From the NCBI GenBank assembly GCA_900545755.1, contig URAG01000001.1, positions 1 through 64,000 on the forward strand: DNA of 64,000 nucleotides. Reading direction: 5' to 3'. The position numbers and the translations under genes were made by a program. Numbering within the stretch: position 1 is the stretch's first letter; the number at the start of each line of letters is the position of its first letter. The notes under the pieces were generated by a model. That model was not told where the DNA came from. It did no database searches and worked only from the letters and a program-made list of their open reading frames with translations. This document shows positions 6,866-15,031 of the stretch, piece by piece. Source of the DNA: an uncultured Cloacibacillus sp. GTDB lineage: Bacteria > Synergistota > Synergistia > Synergistales > Synergistaceae.

Positions 6866-8308
6866 TTAGTATGCTTTCGCGAATATCGCCTTTCTTGCTC
6901 CCTCTTTGCCCGTGTAGAAGCATTTGCCGCGTTCCTCGGAGTGGGCGAAGGGGAAGCAGCGCGGCGTCGCTCCGGTCGCTTCCTTGATGGCCTTCTCGTC
7001 CTCTTTGCTTCCGGCGAAGAAAACTTCGATAAAGCCGCCCTTTTCTTCGAGCAGTTTCTTGAATTCCTCGAAATTCTCAGCCTTGTGCGTGTTCGCGAGG
7101 CGGAATTCAAGCGCGCGGTTGTAGAGGTTCTGCTGTATCTCGTCAAGCAGCGCAGGGATTGCCGTCGCGGCTTCGCTCCACGCTATGTCGAGTTTCTCGC
7201 CCGTGTCGCGGCGCACGACGCGCAGCTTTTCAGCGGCGTACTCCTTTTCGCCGAGTTCGAGGCGGAGCGGCACCCCTTTCTGTAGATGCGAGAAGAAGCG
7301 GTCGCCGGGGCGCATATGGAACTGTTTGTCTATGTTTACGTAACGCCCGCCGAGCGCCGCGTTGAGCTGCGCCCGGAGCTCCTCGGCCTTCGGCAGCAGC
7401 GCGCTTTCGATTTTTGCGTCGTCGGGTGAAATAGGCACGATGACGGCCTTGACGGGCGCGATGCGCGGCGGCAGGACGAGGCCGTCGTTGTCGGAGTGGG
7501 TCATGATTATCGCGCCTATGAGCCGCGTTGAGACGCCCCAGCTCGTCGTGTAGGCGTACCGCATAGTGCCGTCTTTGTCCTGGAACTGTATGTCGAAGGC
7601 TTTAGCGAAGTTCTGCCCAAGGAAGTGGCTGGTACCGGCCTGGAGCGCCTTTTTGTCGCTCATCATAGCCTCGCAGGTATATGTGTTGTCCGCACCGGGG
7701 AAGCGCTCGCCTTCGGTCTTCTCGCCTTCGAGGACCGGAAGCGCTAGGTACTCGGTCATGACGCGGCGGTAGACCTCGAGCATTTTCAGCGTTTCTTCGA
7801 CGGCTTCTTCTTTCGTCGCGTGGGCGGTGTGCCCCTCCTGCCAGAGGAATTCGGAGGTGCGGAGGAAGAGGCGTGGGCGCTTCTCCCAGCGCATGACGTT
7901 CGCCCACTGGTTGATAAGGATGGGCAGATCGCGCCACGACTGCACCCATTTGCTGTACATATGGCCGATGACGGTCTCGGAGGTCGGGCGCACTATAAGC
8001 GGCTCTTCAAGCTCCTCGCCGCCAGCGTGCGTGACTACGGCGCACTCGGGCGCGAAGCCCTCGACGTGCTCCGCCTCCTTAGCGAGGAAAGACTGCGGTA
8101 TGAGCAGCGGAAAGGCGGCGTTGACGTGGCCCGTCTCCTTAAAAGCGTCGTCGAAGTAATGCTGTATCATTTCCCATATCGCGTAGCCCGTCGGGCGCAC
8201 TACCATGCAGCCGCGCACTGGCGCGTAGTCGGCCATCTCCGCGACGCGGATGACGTCAAGGTACCACTGCGAATAATCTTTTTCTCTCGGCGTTATGTTC
8301 TTTGCCAT
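6866..8308 (-). CDS. proS: Prolyl-tRNA synthetase (short, ProS type 3)
   Basis: A 480-residue class II aminoacyl-tRNA synthetase that charges tRNA-Pro in the cytoplasm. The sequence has class II motif 1 around GYAIWEMIQ, motif 2 with RTSEFLWQEGHTAHAT, and motif 3 near GVSTRLIGAIIMTHSD. An anticodon-binding domain (about 285-390) and a C-terminal domain ending in Tyr follow. The length and the lack of the INS editing domain place it in the archaeal/eukaryotic-like ProS type 3 group, not the 570-residue bacterial type. The start follows GGAGGATGAAGGA. No T-box leader was seen upstream. It is divergent from the TrpR-like gene and ends at its own terminator. Confidence 0.93.
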   Translation of the reverse strand: MAKNITPREKDYSQWYLDVIRVAEMADYAPVRGCMVVRPTGYAIWEMIQHYFDDAFKETGHVNAAFPLLIPQSFLAKEAEHVEGFAPECAVVTHAGGEELEEPLIVRPTSETVIGHMYSKWVQSWRDLPILINQWANVMRWEKRPRLFLRTSEFLWQEGHTAHATKEEAVEETLKMLEVYRRVMTEYLALPVLEGEKTEGERFPGADNTYTCEAMMSDKKALQAGTSHFLGQNFAKAFDIQFQDKDGTMRYAYTTSWGVSTRLIGAIIMTHSDNDGLVLPPRIAPVKAVIVPISPDDAKIESALLPKAEELRAQLNAALGGRYVNIDKQFHMRPGDRFFSHLQKGVPLRLELGEKEYAAEKLRVVRRDTGEKLDIAWSEAATAIPALLDEIQQNLYNRALEFRLANTHKAENFEEFKKLLEEKGGFIEVFFAGSKEDEKAIKEATGATPRCFPFAHSEERGKCFYTGKEGARKAIFAKAY

Positions 8309-8468
8309 TCCTTCATCCTCCGGTAAAAATCTATATCGGTTCTCCGTTGCGGGAAATCCGTTCTATCGTTGCTACATATACGCGCAACGCGAGGCTGCGC
8401 CAGTTTCCTATTCTATCACTTTACGCGCGCCTTTTGAACTTCCGCGGCACGCTCCGGCTCGTCCGCAC

Positions 8469-8496
8469 TTGACTTTTCGGCCGATGCCGCTATTAT
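8469..8496 (+). promoter_or_regulatory. Probable promoter of the TrpR-like gene
   Basis: TTGACT (8469-8474), a 16-bp spacer and TATTAT (8491-8496) precede the start at 8551 by about 55 bp, in an AT-rich patch of the proS divergent region. Confidence 0.45.
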
Positions 8497-8550
8497 TTTA
8501 ATATAGTCGCGAACTAAAGCACTGAACAAAAACAGACCGGAGGCACAGCC

Positions 8551-8883
8551 ATGTCAAACCAGTGGAAAGACGATTTTACCGACCAGCTATGCGACGCGAT
8601 CGTCGCCATCACCGACAGAGACGAAGCATACCGCTTTCTCGAAGATTTAGCAACCTTCTCCGAAATTAAAGCCTTCTCGCAGCGTTTGCAGGTTGCTGGA
8701 CTTCTCATAAAAGGCTTCTCGTATCCGCAGATAGTGCAGGCGACGGGAGCTAGCACGGCGACGATAAGCCGCGTCAAGAAGTTCGTAGAGTACGGCACGG
8801 ACGGCTACCGCGACGTGCTGCGCAAGCTCGAGAGCAAAGCCGCGGAAGGGGCCGCGCCTAAAAAGAAAAGCGTGAAAAAGTAA
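8551..8883 (+). CDS. YerC/YecD-family TrpR-like DNA-binding protein
   Basis: A 110-residue protein of the TrpR superfamily, YerC/YecD branch, whose members are putative repressors of unknown ligand. It has the conserved start of the fold (DQLCDAIVAITDRDEAYRFLEDL), a degradation-sensitive Leu/Gln helix (FSQRLQVAGLLIKGFSY) and the helix-turn-helix QIVQATGASTATISRVKKFV at about 64-83. The C-terminal tail is Lys/Ala-rich. GGAGG lies 9 bases before the ATG. Its stop codon shares a base with the ATG of the next gene (TAATG), so the two are coupled. What it regulates is unknown; the divergent proS is a candidate only by position. Confidence 0.82.
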   Translation: MSNQWKDDFTDQLCDAIVAITDRDEAYRFLEDLATFSEIKAFSQRLQVAGLLIKGFSYPQIVQATGASTATISRVKKFVEYGTDGYRDVLRKLESKAAEGAAPKKKSVKK

Positions 8884-9407
8884 TGCACTGCGTTTTCTTC
8901 CCGCTCGCGCACGGCGGGCCGCTACCAGCCGGGATGGCGGCGCTGCTCTGCGGGTCGTCGGTCTGGCTGACGGCGCGCTCCGAGGACGAAATTTCGCGCC
9001 TTTCCGAAACTCTGCCGCATGACGCTGAATTTGCAGGCGGCACAGTCGCCGGCGGGGCCGCGCTCGCCGACATCGCGCCCGCCGCAGTGGCGTGCGCAGA
9101 GGCGCTCGGCGGCATAGACGCCGTAGTTTACGCTCCGGCGCTTTCGTCTAAAGAGCCGCTCTTCCTTGACATTTCTCCCGAGGATTTCACGGCGCACGCC
9201 GCGGCGCTTAACGCTTTCTTTGAAATCTGCAAATGCGCCCTGCCATACATGATGGGACGTGAAGCCCCCGTCGTCGCCGTGCGGCTGCCCGCCGCGCCCG
9301 CGAACCTCACGGAGCGAATGTACCGCGCCGCTATGGAGTCGATGCTCGGCGACTTGGCCGCGGAGCTCGGCGCGTGGGGCGTGTCTGTCGAGAAGTTTTA
9401 CGATTAA
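8883..9407 (+). CDS. Degenerate short-chain dehydrogenase (SDR)-like protein
   Basis: A 174-residue protein with the outline of an SDR Rossmann fold but shortened. An NAG-like strand (AVVYAPAL) and the long helix YRAAMESMLGDLAAELGAWG align with the SDR active-site helix YxxxK...LAxELGxxGI. The catalytic Lys is replaced by Met, no clear active-site Ser precedes the Tyr, and the N-terminal glycine motif is weak (HGGPLPAG). It is also about 70 residues shorter than a typical SDR. It is therefore probably a non-catalytic SDR relative. It is translationally coupled to the TrpR-like gene and overlaps the convergent nuclease gene by four bases. Function unknown. Confidence 0.65.
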   Translation: MHCVFFPLAHGGPLPAGMAALLCGSSVWLTARSEDEISRLSETLPHDAEFAGGTVAGGAALADIAPAAVACAEALGGIDAVVYAPALSSKEPLFLDISPEDFTAHAAALNAFFEICKCALPYMMGREAPVVAVRLPAAPANLTERMYRAAMESMLGDLAAELGAWGVSVEKFYD

Positions 9408-9853
9408 AGGAATTTTTTTGATTCGGCGGCCTCGGCCCCTCGCAGCAGTATCGCGTAGGCGGCGAGGTCGTCGACGTTTCTCGGCGGCGTGCGCAGCGAC
9501 GTCGGCACAAGCCTCATAAGGCCGCGCGGCGCGTGCAGCCGCCAGTATATTTCCCGCGCTTCGAGCGTCGTGCCGTATTCCTCGACGACTTTGTACGGAA
9601 ACGGCAGGGCGGCGCGGAATTCCGCGGACGAGGTGCCGCCGCCTACGTAGACGGCTTCGGGCGCGCCTTCCGGCAACTCCTCCGCGCTTCCCTCGCGCCG
9701 CCATTCGGCGAGCGTCTCCCATTTTCCGTTCTCGATTGCTTCAATCAGGATTTCCTTCTTATCGGAGGGGATAATCGCCGAAAAGAGCAGCCGCCCGCTC
9801 TCGGCGAGCGCGAAGCCCGTTTTCCAACGTCCAGGGTCAATTCCCGCGATCAT
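9404..9853 (-). CDS. RNase H-fold (YqgF/RuvX-like) putative nuclease
   Basis: A 149-residue protein with the resolvase-like RNase H fold. The first catalytic strand is IAGIDPGRWKTGFAL (Asp6), a Glu lies in VVEEYGTTLEAREIY (about 103-117), and the last motif is NVDDLAAYAILL (about 132-143). These match the three acidic positions of YqgF/RuvC-type enzymes. YqgF processes pre-16S rRNA and RuvC resolves Holliday junctions; this divergent member cannot be placed in either role from sequence alone. It starts inside the 3' end of the LpxL-type gene (17-base overlap), so the two form an operon. Confidence 0.65.
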   Translation of the reverse strand: MIAGIDPGRWKTGFALAESGRLLFSAIIPSDKKEILIEAIENGKWETLAEWRREGSAEELPEGAPEAVYVGGGTSSAEFRAALPFPYKVVEEYGTTLEAREIYWRLHAPRGLMRLVPTSLRTPPRNVDDLAAYAILLRGAEAAESKKFL

Positions 9854-10742
9854 CGAAAATTCCGCGCTCGACTGACTCCCAGCGCGGGTACATCCACATC
9901 CATTGCTCAGGGTGGGCCTTTATGCCCTCGGATATAACAGCGTTGAGGTCGTCGGTGCTAGTCTGGATGTTCTTGCCGAAGGGTTCGCCGTCGCGTCCTT
10001 TCATAGGCGGGTAAAATTTCATCGAGAAGGTCACACCGTCAGGGTTGCGCACACATATACCGGGAATTACGTCGCAGCCGAGCTTGGCCGCAAGTTTCGC
10101 GGGGCCGACCGGCGTGCTTGCAGGAGAACCGAGGAAGGGCGAGACGACGCCCGCCTCCTTCGCGTCCTGGTCTACGGGGACGGCGATGACTTCGCCGCGC
10201 TGGAGCGCCTTTATCATCGCTTTCAGGTCGTTAGCCTTGCCTAGCGCCTTCGCGCCGCCAGCGCGGCGCAGATCCTTTATCAGCTCGGTTATCCGTTCGT
10301 CACGCTGATCCGCGCCGAGCGAATTTATCGGTAGGCCGTGGTGTGCGAGCCAGCAGGCGGAATATTCCCAGTTGCCTATGTGCGCCGTCGCAAGCATCGC
10401 GCCGCGCCCGGACTTCACCGCGTCGAAGAGGTACTCGTGGCCTTCGCTGCTGACGAGCGAATCTATCTTATCCGCCATAAGCGGCATACGCGCGAACTCC
10501 GCGGCGGCGCGGCCGAAATGCTCGTAAGCGCCGCGCACTATCTCCTCGGCGCGCGCGTGTGGAACTCCAAGTATCTTCATGCAGCGTTCGACGGCCTCTG
10601 CGACTTTTTTACGCGAGAAGCGCGCGACGAGGGCGCCGAGCTTTCCCCCGAACGCAACGGCGCGCTCGTGCTCCATGCGGCAGCAGAGCGCGCGGAACAT
10701 ATTCAGAGAATGCCATATAAGAGGCTGACTGTTTTCCGGCAT
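9837..10742 (-). CDS. LpxL/HtrB-family lysophospholipid or lipid A acyltransferase
   Basis: A 301-residue membrane-associated acyltransferase of the LpxL/LpxM family, which adds secondary acyl chains to lipid A at the inner membrane. The catalytic H-x4-E motif is clear: His121 and Glu126 in HIGNWE. Further family blocks are VPVDQDAKEAGVVSPFLG (about 192-209) and the C-terminal HPEQWMWMYPRW. The family's presence implies an LPS-bearing outer membrane. The start follows GGGGAG. It overlaps the downstream nuclease gene. Acyl donor and exact acceptor cannot be read from sequence. Confidence 0.85.
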   Translation of the reverse strand: MPENSQPLIWHSLNMFRALCCRMEHERAVAFGGKLGALVARFSRKKVAEAVERCMKILGVPHARAEEIVRGAYEHFGRAAAEFARMPLMADKIDSLVSSEGHEYLFDAVKSGRGAMLATAHIGNWEYSACWLAHHGLPINSLGADQRDERITELIKDLRRAGGAKALGKANDLKAMIKALQRGEVIAVPVDQDAKEAGVVSPFLGSPASTPVGPAKLAAKLGCDVIPGICVRNPDGVTFSMKFYPPMKGRDGEPFGKNIQTSTDDLNAVISEGIKAHPEQWMWMYPRWESVERGIFDDRGN

Positions 10743-10824
10743 GAGAACTCCCCTCAGGCTGCGCGGACGTTCCGCGCCAGCATCATATATCTAAGATTAT
10801 ACTATACACAGGCAGAAGGCACAG

Positions 10825-10856
10825 AAAAAGCGCGGCCCCGCAGAGGGCGCCGCGCC
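10825..10856 (-). terminator. Terminator of the TRAP operon
   Basis: GCGCGGC (10830-10836) pairs with GCCGCGC (10849-10855), extended by inner GC pairing, and the minus strand continues with TTTTTCTG. It lies 26 bases after the TRAP permease stop. Confidence 0.75.
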
Positions 10857-10881
10857 GGTTTGTTTTCGCCGCGCAGTAAAT

Positions 10882-12840
10882 TTAGGCGGCGACGCTGTTT
10901 TTCGTTTTCCTGAAATAAAGTATGAAGAGCACGATTCCGACGATCGCCGCGACGCTCGCCAGAATGTTGTAGTGTATGGCGATGATCGCAATCATACCGA
11001 AAGCGACGCGCTCCCACTTCCGCAGGTTCCTGTAATACCAACCTTCAAAAGCCCCCGCGAGAGCTATAACTCCGAGCACGGCGGATACGACGAGCACAGC
11101 AAGCTCGACGGGTTGAACGTCCTGGAGCAGCAGCATCGGGTTGTAGACGAAGCAATAGGGCAGCAGATACGACGCAAGCGCTATCTTCGTCGCCGCGAAG
11201 CCAGTCTTGGCCGGGCTCGCTCCAGCTATGCCGGCGCCCGTGAAGGCCGCGAGGCAGACGGGCGGCGTTAGGTCGGCCATGATGCCGAAGTAGAAGACGA
11301 AAAGGTGCGCCGAGAGCGGCAGCACGTCCATGCCGATGAGCGCCGGAGCGATTATCGTGCTGCACACGATGTAGTTCGCCGTCGTCGGCAACCCCATGCC
11401 GAGGACTAGGCAGGCGACCATAGCCATGATGAGGGTCAGCAGCAGGTTGCCTCCCGAAATCTCTATGATGTTGTTCGATATCGTAAGGCCGAGCGACGTC
11501 AGCGACGAGGTCCCGACGATGAAGCCGACGAGCGCGCAGGCGAGGGCGACCCCGAGAGCGCCGCGCGCTCCTTCTACGAGCGCATCAAGGATATCTTTCG
11601 GCGACATGCGCGTGTTCTTTTTGAGCGCGCTTATGAATATCACGGAGACGACGCCGATGAAGCCCGCGCGCAGCGGCGTATATTTCATTAGCAGCGTGAC
11701 GACTATGACGACGACGGGTATCAGAAGGTGGCCGTCGCGCTTCATTACCTCGCGCGCGTCAGGTAGGTCTTCTTTTCGGATTCCTTCTAGTCCGTCGCGG
11801 CGCGCGCGCACGTGTACGTTCGTGAATATCGCCGTGTAGTAGATAAGCGCGGGGATAACGGCGGCCGCGGCTATCGAAAGATACGGAATGTTGAGGAACT
11901 CGCTCATGATGAAGGCACCGGCCCCCATAATGGGCGGCATCAGCTGGCCTCCGGTCGAGGCGCAGGCCTCGACAGCGCCGGCGTAATGCGGCGCGTAGCC
12001 GACCTTTTTCATCAACGGTATCGTGAATGTCCCCGTCGTAGCGACGTTCGCTACCGATGAACCGTTTATCGTACCCAGCAGTCCCGATGCGACAACCGCG
12101 ACCTTGGCGGGGCCGCCCGGGCGGCTGCCAGCAAGCGCAAGCGCTAGTTCGTTGAAGAGTTTAGCGCCACCGCTCTTGCTGAGGAATGCTCCGAAAATTA
12201 TGAAAACTATGACGAAGGTCGCAGAGACGCCGAGCGCGAGGCCGAATATGCCCTCAGAGGTAAGGTACATGTGCTGTATTATCCTGTTCAGCGAATATCC
12301 GCGAATCTGGAACATTCCCGGCACGTAGTTCCCGAAGTAGCAGTAAAGCAGAAAAAGCACGCTGAGGCACGGAAGCACGTTGCCGACTACGCGGCGGCCC
12401 GCCTCCACGACGAGCACTATCGCCGCAATGCCTAGGTAAATTTCATATTCCATCGGCTCAGCCCCGCGCCGCGCTATATCGTTGAAGAACACAGCTATGT
12501 ATCCTACAACGCAGGCCGAGGCCGCTGCGAGCAGCCAGTCGTACCACGGCGCGCTCACCCTCGACGACTTCCGCGTCCCAGGATAGAGCACATAGACGGC
12601 GACGATTGCGAAGGTCAGATGAACCGCGCGCTGAATTGTTATCGGTATTGTGGCGACGCCGGCGGTGTAAAGGTGAAACAGCGACATCGCAGCAAGCCAG
12701 CACGTTATGAAAACGCCCTGCCAGCCGAAGAGTTTCCTGTAACGGCTCTCCTGGTCGTACTTTTCAACCAGGCTATGGACCTCCGCTGCGTCCATGCTCA
12801 CGTTGTCGAGCAGGGAGGCGGAGTTTTTCTTTTCTTCCAT
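10882..12840 (-). CDS. TRAP transporter permease, fused 4TM/12TM (TAXI type)
   Basis: A 652-residue membrane protein joining the small (DctQ-like, about residues 30-165) and large (DctM-like, about 170-600) TRAP subunits, as is usual for TAXI systems. It has more than fifteen hydrophobic segments and DctM-type blocks such as VASGLLGTINGSSVANVATTG, GGQLMPPIMGAGAFIM and GMGLPTTANY. It carries out ion-coupled import with the periplasmic binding proteins encoded just upstream. The ATG follows TAGGAGG. The C-terminal region (about 560-652) holds extra helices beyond the DctM core. TAXI substrates are usually carboxylates such as glutamate or 2-oxoglutarate, but the substrate here is unknown. Confidence 0.9.
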   Translation of the reverse strand: MEEKKNSASLLDNVSMDAAEVHSLVEKYDQESRYRKLFGWQGVFITCWLAAMSLFHLYTAGVATIPITIQRAVHLTFAIVAVYVLYPGTRKSSRVSAPWYDWLLAAASACVVGYIAVFFNDIARRGAEPMEYEIYLGIAAIVLVVEAGRRVVGNVLPCLSVLFLLYCYFGNYVPGMFQIRGYSLNRIIQHMYLTSEGIFGLALGVSATFVIVFIIFGAFLSKSGGAKLFNELALALAGSRPGGPAKVAVVASGLLGTINGSSVANVATTGTFTIPLMKKVGYAPHYAGAVEACASTGGQLMPPIMGAGAFIMSEFLNIPYLSIAAAAVIPALIYYTAIFTNVHVRARRDGLEGIRKEDLPDAREVMKRDGHLLIPVVVIVVTLLMKYTPLRAGFIGVVSVIFISALKKNTRMSPKDILDALVEGARGALGVALACALVGFIVGTSSLTSLGLTISNNIIEISGGNLLLTLIMAMVACLVLGMGLPTTANYIVCSTIIAPALIGMDVLPLSAHLFVFYFGIMADLTPPVCLAAFTGAGIAGASPAKTGFAATKIALASYLLPYCFVYNPMLLLQDVQPVELAVLVVSAVLGVIALAGAFEGWYYRNLRKWERVAFGMIAIIAIHYNILASVAAIVGIVLFILYFRKTKNSVAA

Positions 12841-12894
12841 AAAGTCATATCCTCCTAAAAGCCTTCGGCGCTGCGTTCCGTTTCGCGCCTGACG

Positions 12895-13842
12895 CTACTT
12901 AGCGCTTCCAGCCTCTTCGTAATATCTCTGCGCTCCATCGTGGAGCGGTATCTGAATGATGCCGAGATTCTCCCGCGACATAGACGACAGCCTCGGCGAT
13001 ACGTTAAGAATATCGCTCTTCCGCTCGTACAGCGCTTTAGTCATCAGGTATGCCGTCTCATCGTCAAGCTTGTCGCTGGCGACTAAGACGTTCCAACTCG
13101 CCATCGACTTTACAGGCTTTTCCTGCCCCTTGTAAGTATCAGCCGGTATTTCGAAAGGCAGATAATAAGGCAGCCGCTTACAAAGTGAATCTACAACCTC
13201 CGGTTCGAAATCTATCAGGTCGGCGGTTCCTACAGTCGTTATCTCGACGATTCCTGCGATGCCGAGCGCTCCAACGACGAGCCCCGCGTCTATCTGCTTG
13301 TCGGAGAATGCGGCCGCCGTTTCAGAAAGGCCGAGATTCTCCGCGCGTATGTCCTTGTCCGGGTCGATGCCGTTCGCCAGCAGAAGCGTTCGGACCGTTA
13401 TCTCTGTTCCGCTGCCGACCGCGCCGACGGAGACGCGCTTGCCTTTCAGATCTTTAATGCTTTTTATGCCGCTGCCCTTGGCGACCATGAAATGTATCGG
13501 TTCAGCGTAAAGAGGCGCGATCGCGCGCAGCTCCTTCATAGGCTTGCCCTCGAACATGCCCTTGCCGTCGTAGGCGAAATAATAAAGCCCGTCCGCAAAA
13601 ATCACCTCAGCCTCGCCCTTCGACAGCAGCGAAAGATTCTGCGCCGTTCCGCCCGTTGACTGCGCATTCGCGCGCATGTCAGGGATCGTGTCGTTCCACA
13701 CCTTCGCCATCGCCGCGCCAACGGGATAATAAGTTCCACCGGTGGAACCGGTCGCTATGTTGACGAAGGTCACAGCCTCCGACGAGGCCGCGCATACGCA
13801 AAGCGCTGCGGCCGCCAATACCGCTCCGACAAAATTTTTCAT
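12895..13842 (-). CDS. TAXI-family TRAP transporter solute-binding protein (copy 1)
   Basis: A 315-residue periplasmic protein with a signal peptide (about 1-24, ending near ASSEA). The TAXI family hallmark NIATGSTGGTYYPVG follows at the mature N-terminus, with FADGLYYFAYDGKG and GKRVSVGAVGSGTEIT further on. The start at 13842 was chosen because GGAGGG lies 9 bases upstream; an in-frame ATG 24 bases earlier lacks one. It is paralogous to the next gene upstream (same length and shared motifs) and lies 54 bases before the permease. A 15-bp palindrome is found in its promoter region. It binds the solute and delivers it to the fused permease. Confidence 0.9.
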   Translation of the reverse strand: MKNFVGAVLAAAALCVCAASSEAVTFVNIATGSTGGTYYPVGAAMAKVWNDTIPDMRANAQSTGGTAQNLSLLSKGEAEVIFADGLYYFAYDGKGMFEGKPMKELRAIAPLYAEPIHFMVAKGSGIKSIKDLKGKRVSVGAVGSGTEITVRTLLLANGIDPDKDIRAENLGLSETAAAFSDKQIDAGLVVGALGIAGIVEITTVGTADLIDFEPEVVDSLCKRLPYYLPFEIPADTYKGQEKPVKSMASWNVLVASDKLDDETAYLMTKALYERKSDILNVSPRLSSMSRENLGIIQIPLHDGAQRYYEEAGSAK

Positions 13843-13887
13843 ATTACTACACCCTCCTGCTCTCAATTTTCAAGCTTCCCATCATAA

Positions 13888-13902
13888 TGTGAAATTTTCA
13901 CA
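13888..13902 (-). promoter_or_regulatory. Perfect palindrome TGTGAAA-T-TTTCACA, candidate operator
   Basis: A 15-bp 7-1-7 perfect inverted repeat 46 bp upstream of the first TAXI binding-protein gene, with a related sequence TGTGAAATTTTTATA at 13991-14005 in the same intergenic region. It resembles a CRP/FNR-family half-site pair but with a 5-bp instead of 6-bp centre, so the cognate protein is unknown. Confidence 0.45.
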
Positions 13903-14025
13903 ATAGATTCGTTCCACTTGCAATGAAATGAGAGTACTATAACATCAAGCGGGTGTATATAGTTCTAGAGTCACATTTGTTCAGACAGATTGTGAAATTT
14001 TTATATTATTAGGTCGTTTCGTAAA

Positions 14026-14056
14026 CGCGGCCGGCCTCGCATCGAAGCCGGCCGCG
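14026..14056 (-). terminator. Strong hairpin after the second TAXI binding protein
   Basis: CGCGGCCGGC (14026-14035) and GCCGGCCGCG (14047-14056) form a perfect 10-bp GC stem. The minus strand continues with GTTTACG, not a clear U-run, so it may be a partial terminator or an mRNA-stabilising stem that raises binding-protein expression over the downstream genes. Confidence 0.65.
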
Positions 14057-14077
14057 CATATACCGCGCCTGTAAAGG

Positions 14078-15031
14078 TTATTTGATTGCGCCGATTTCCT
14101 TATAATACTTCTCCGCGCCGGGATGGAGCGGTATTTTGATGTCGCCTACGTACTTGGGGTCCATTTCCGACATTCTAGCGCTGATGACTACAAGGTCGGC
14201 CTTGTGGTCGAAGAGCGCCTTCGTCATGAGATAGACGGTGTCCTCCGAGAGATTCTCATGGACGGCGAGGATGTTCGGGCTGCAGAATGTCTTGACGTCG
14301 CGAGTCTGCCCCTTGTAGCTGTCCTTCGGTATCGTGAGCGGCGCGTAGTACGGCGTTATCTCTATCATCTTCGCGACTACGTCGTCGGGAATATCTATCA
14401 GGTCTACGATGCCGAGAGTCATCGGCTCGACGACGCTCGCTATACCGATGGCGCCGACCGTGACCGCAGCGTCGATCTGCTTGTCCTGGAGAGCAGCGAC
14501 GGATTCGCTGTGGCCGAGGTACTCTTTTTTGATTCCGGCGGGGTCGATGCCGGCGCACTTGAAGAGGTTCTCCGCTGTCAGCTCTACGCTGCCGCCGACC
14601 GCTCCGACCGACACGCGCTTGCCAGCGAGGTCGGCTAGCGTCTTGATGCCGCTGTCCTTATGCGCGACGATGTGGATCGCCTCGGGATAAAGCGGGACCA
14701 TAGCGCGCATAAAGGTCTTCGCCTGTCCGGCGTAACTGTCGCGTCCGTTGTAGGCGTCGTAGTGAAGTCCGTCGGCGAATATGACCTGCGCTTCGCCGGA
14801 TTCCATGAGCTGGATGTTGTTGCGCGTGCCGCCGCTCGCCTGGGCGTTGGCCTTCATGTCCTTCACGTTGTCGCTCCATATTTTGGCTATTCCGGCGCCG
14901 ACTGGGTAATACGTCCCTCCGGTCGGACCCGTTCCAATGGTGACGAACTCGACGGCTTCAGCCGCTACGGCGGCGGAGGCGACGGCGACGGCCGCCGCTA
15001 CTGCGAAAAATTTTCTGAATGACTTATTCAT
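14078..15031 (-). CDS. TAXI-family TRAP transporter solute-binding protein (copy 2)
   Basis: A 317-residue periplasmic binding protein with an Ala-rich signal peptide (about 1-26) and the TAXI motif TIGTGPTGGTYYPVG. It parallels copy 1 through the whole length (FADGLHYDAYNGRDSYAG, GKRVSVGAVGGSVELTAENL, a C-terminal IPLHPGAEKYYKEIGAIK). AGGAGG lies 5 bases before the ATG. It is followed by a strong hairpin and a 200-bp gap before copy 1. With only one permease nearby, the two proteins probably serve the same transporter with different ligands, or one is a backup. Confidence 0.9.
   Translation of the reverse strand: MNKSFRKFFAVAAAVAVASAAVAAEAVEFVTIGTGPTGGTYYPVGAGIAKIWSDNVKDMKANAQASGGTRNNIQLMESGEAQVIFADGLHYDAYNGRDSYAGQAKTFMRAMVPLYPEAIHIVAHKDSGIKTLADLAGKRVSVGAVGGSVELTAENLFKCAGIDPAGIKKEYLGHSESVAALQDKQIDAAVTVGAIGIASVVEPMTLGIVDLIDIPDDVVAKMIEITPYYAPLTIPKDSYKGQTRDVKTFCSPNILAVHENLSEDTVYLMTKALFDHKADLVVISARMSEMDPKYVGDIKIPLHPGAEKYYKEIGAIK

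Noticed and set aside
6866-8308. Long open frames on the plus strand opposite proS (about 7820-8326)
   Set aside because: They are antisense to a well-supported synthetase, lack ribosome-binding sites and have compositions expected of a shadow frame in GC-rich DNA.
13888-13902. Palindrome considered as a classical CRP site
   Set aside because: CRP sites have TGTGA-N6-TCACA; here the centre is 5 bp. It is kept only as an unassigned operator candidate.
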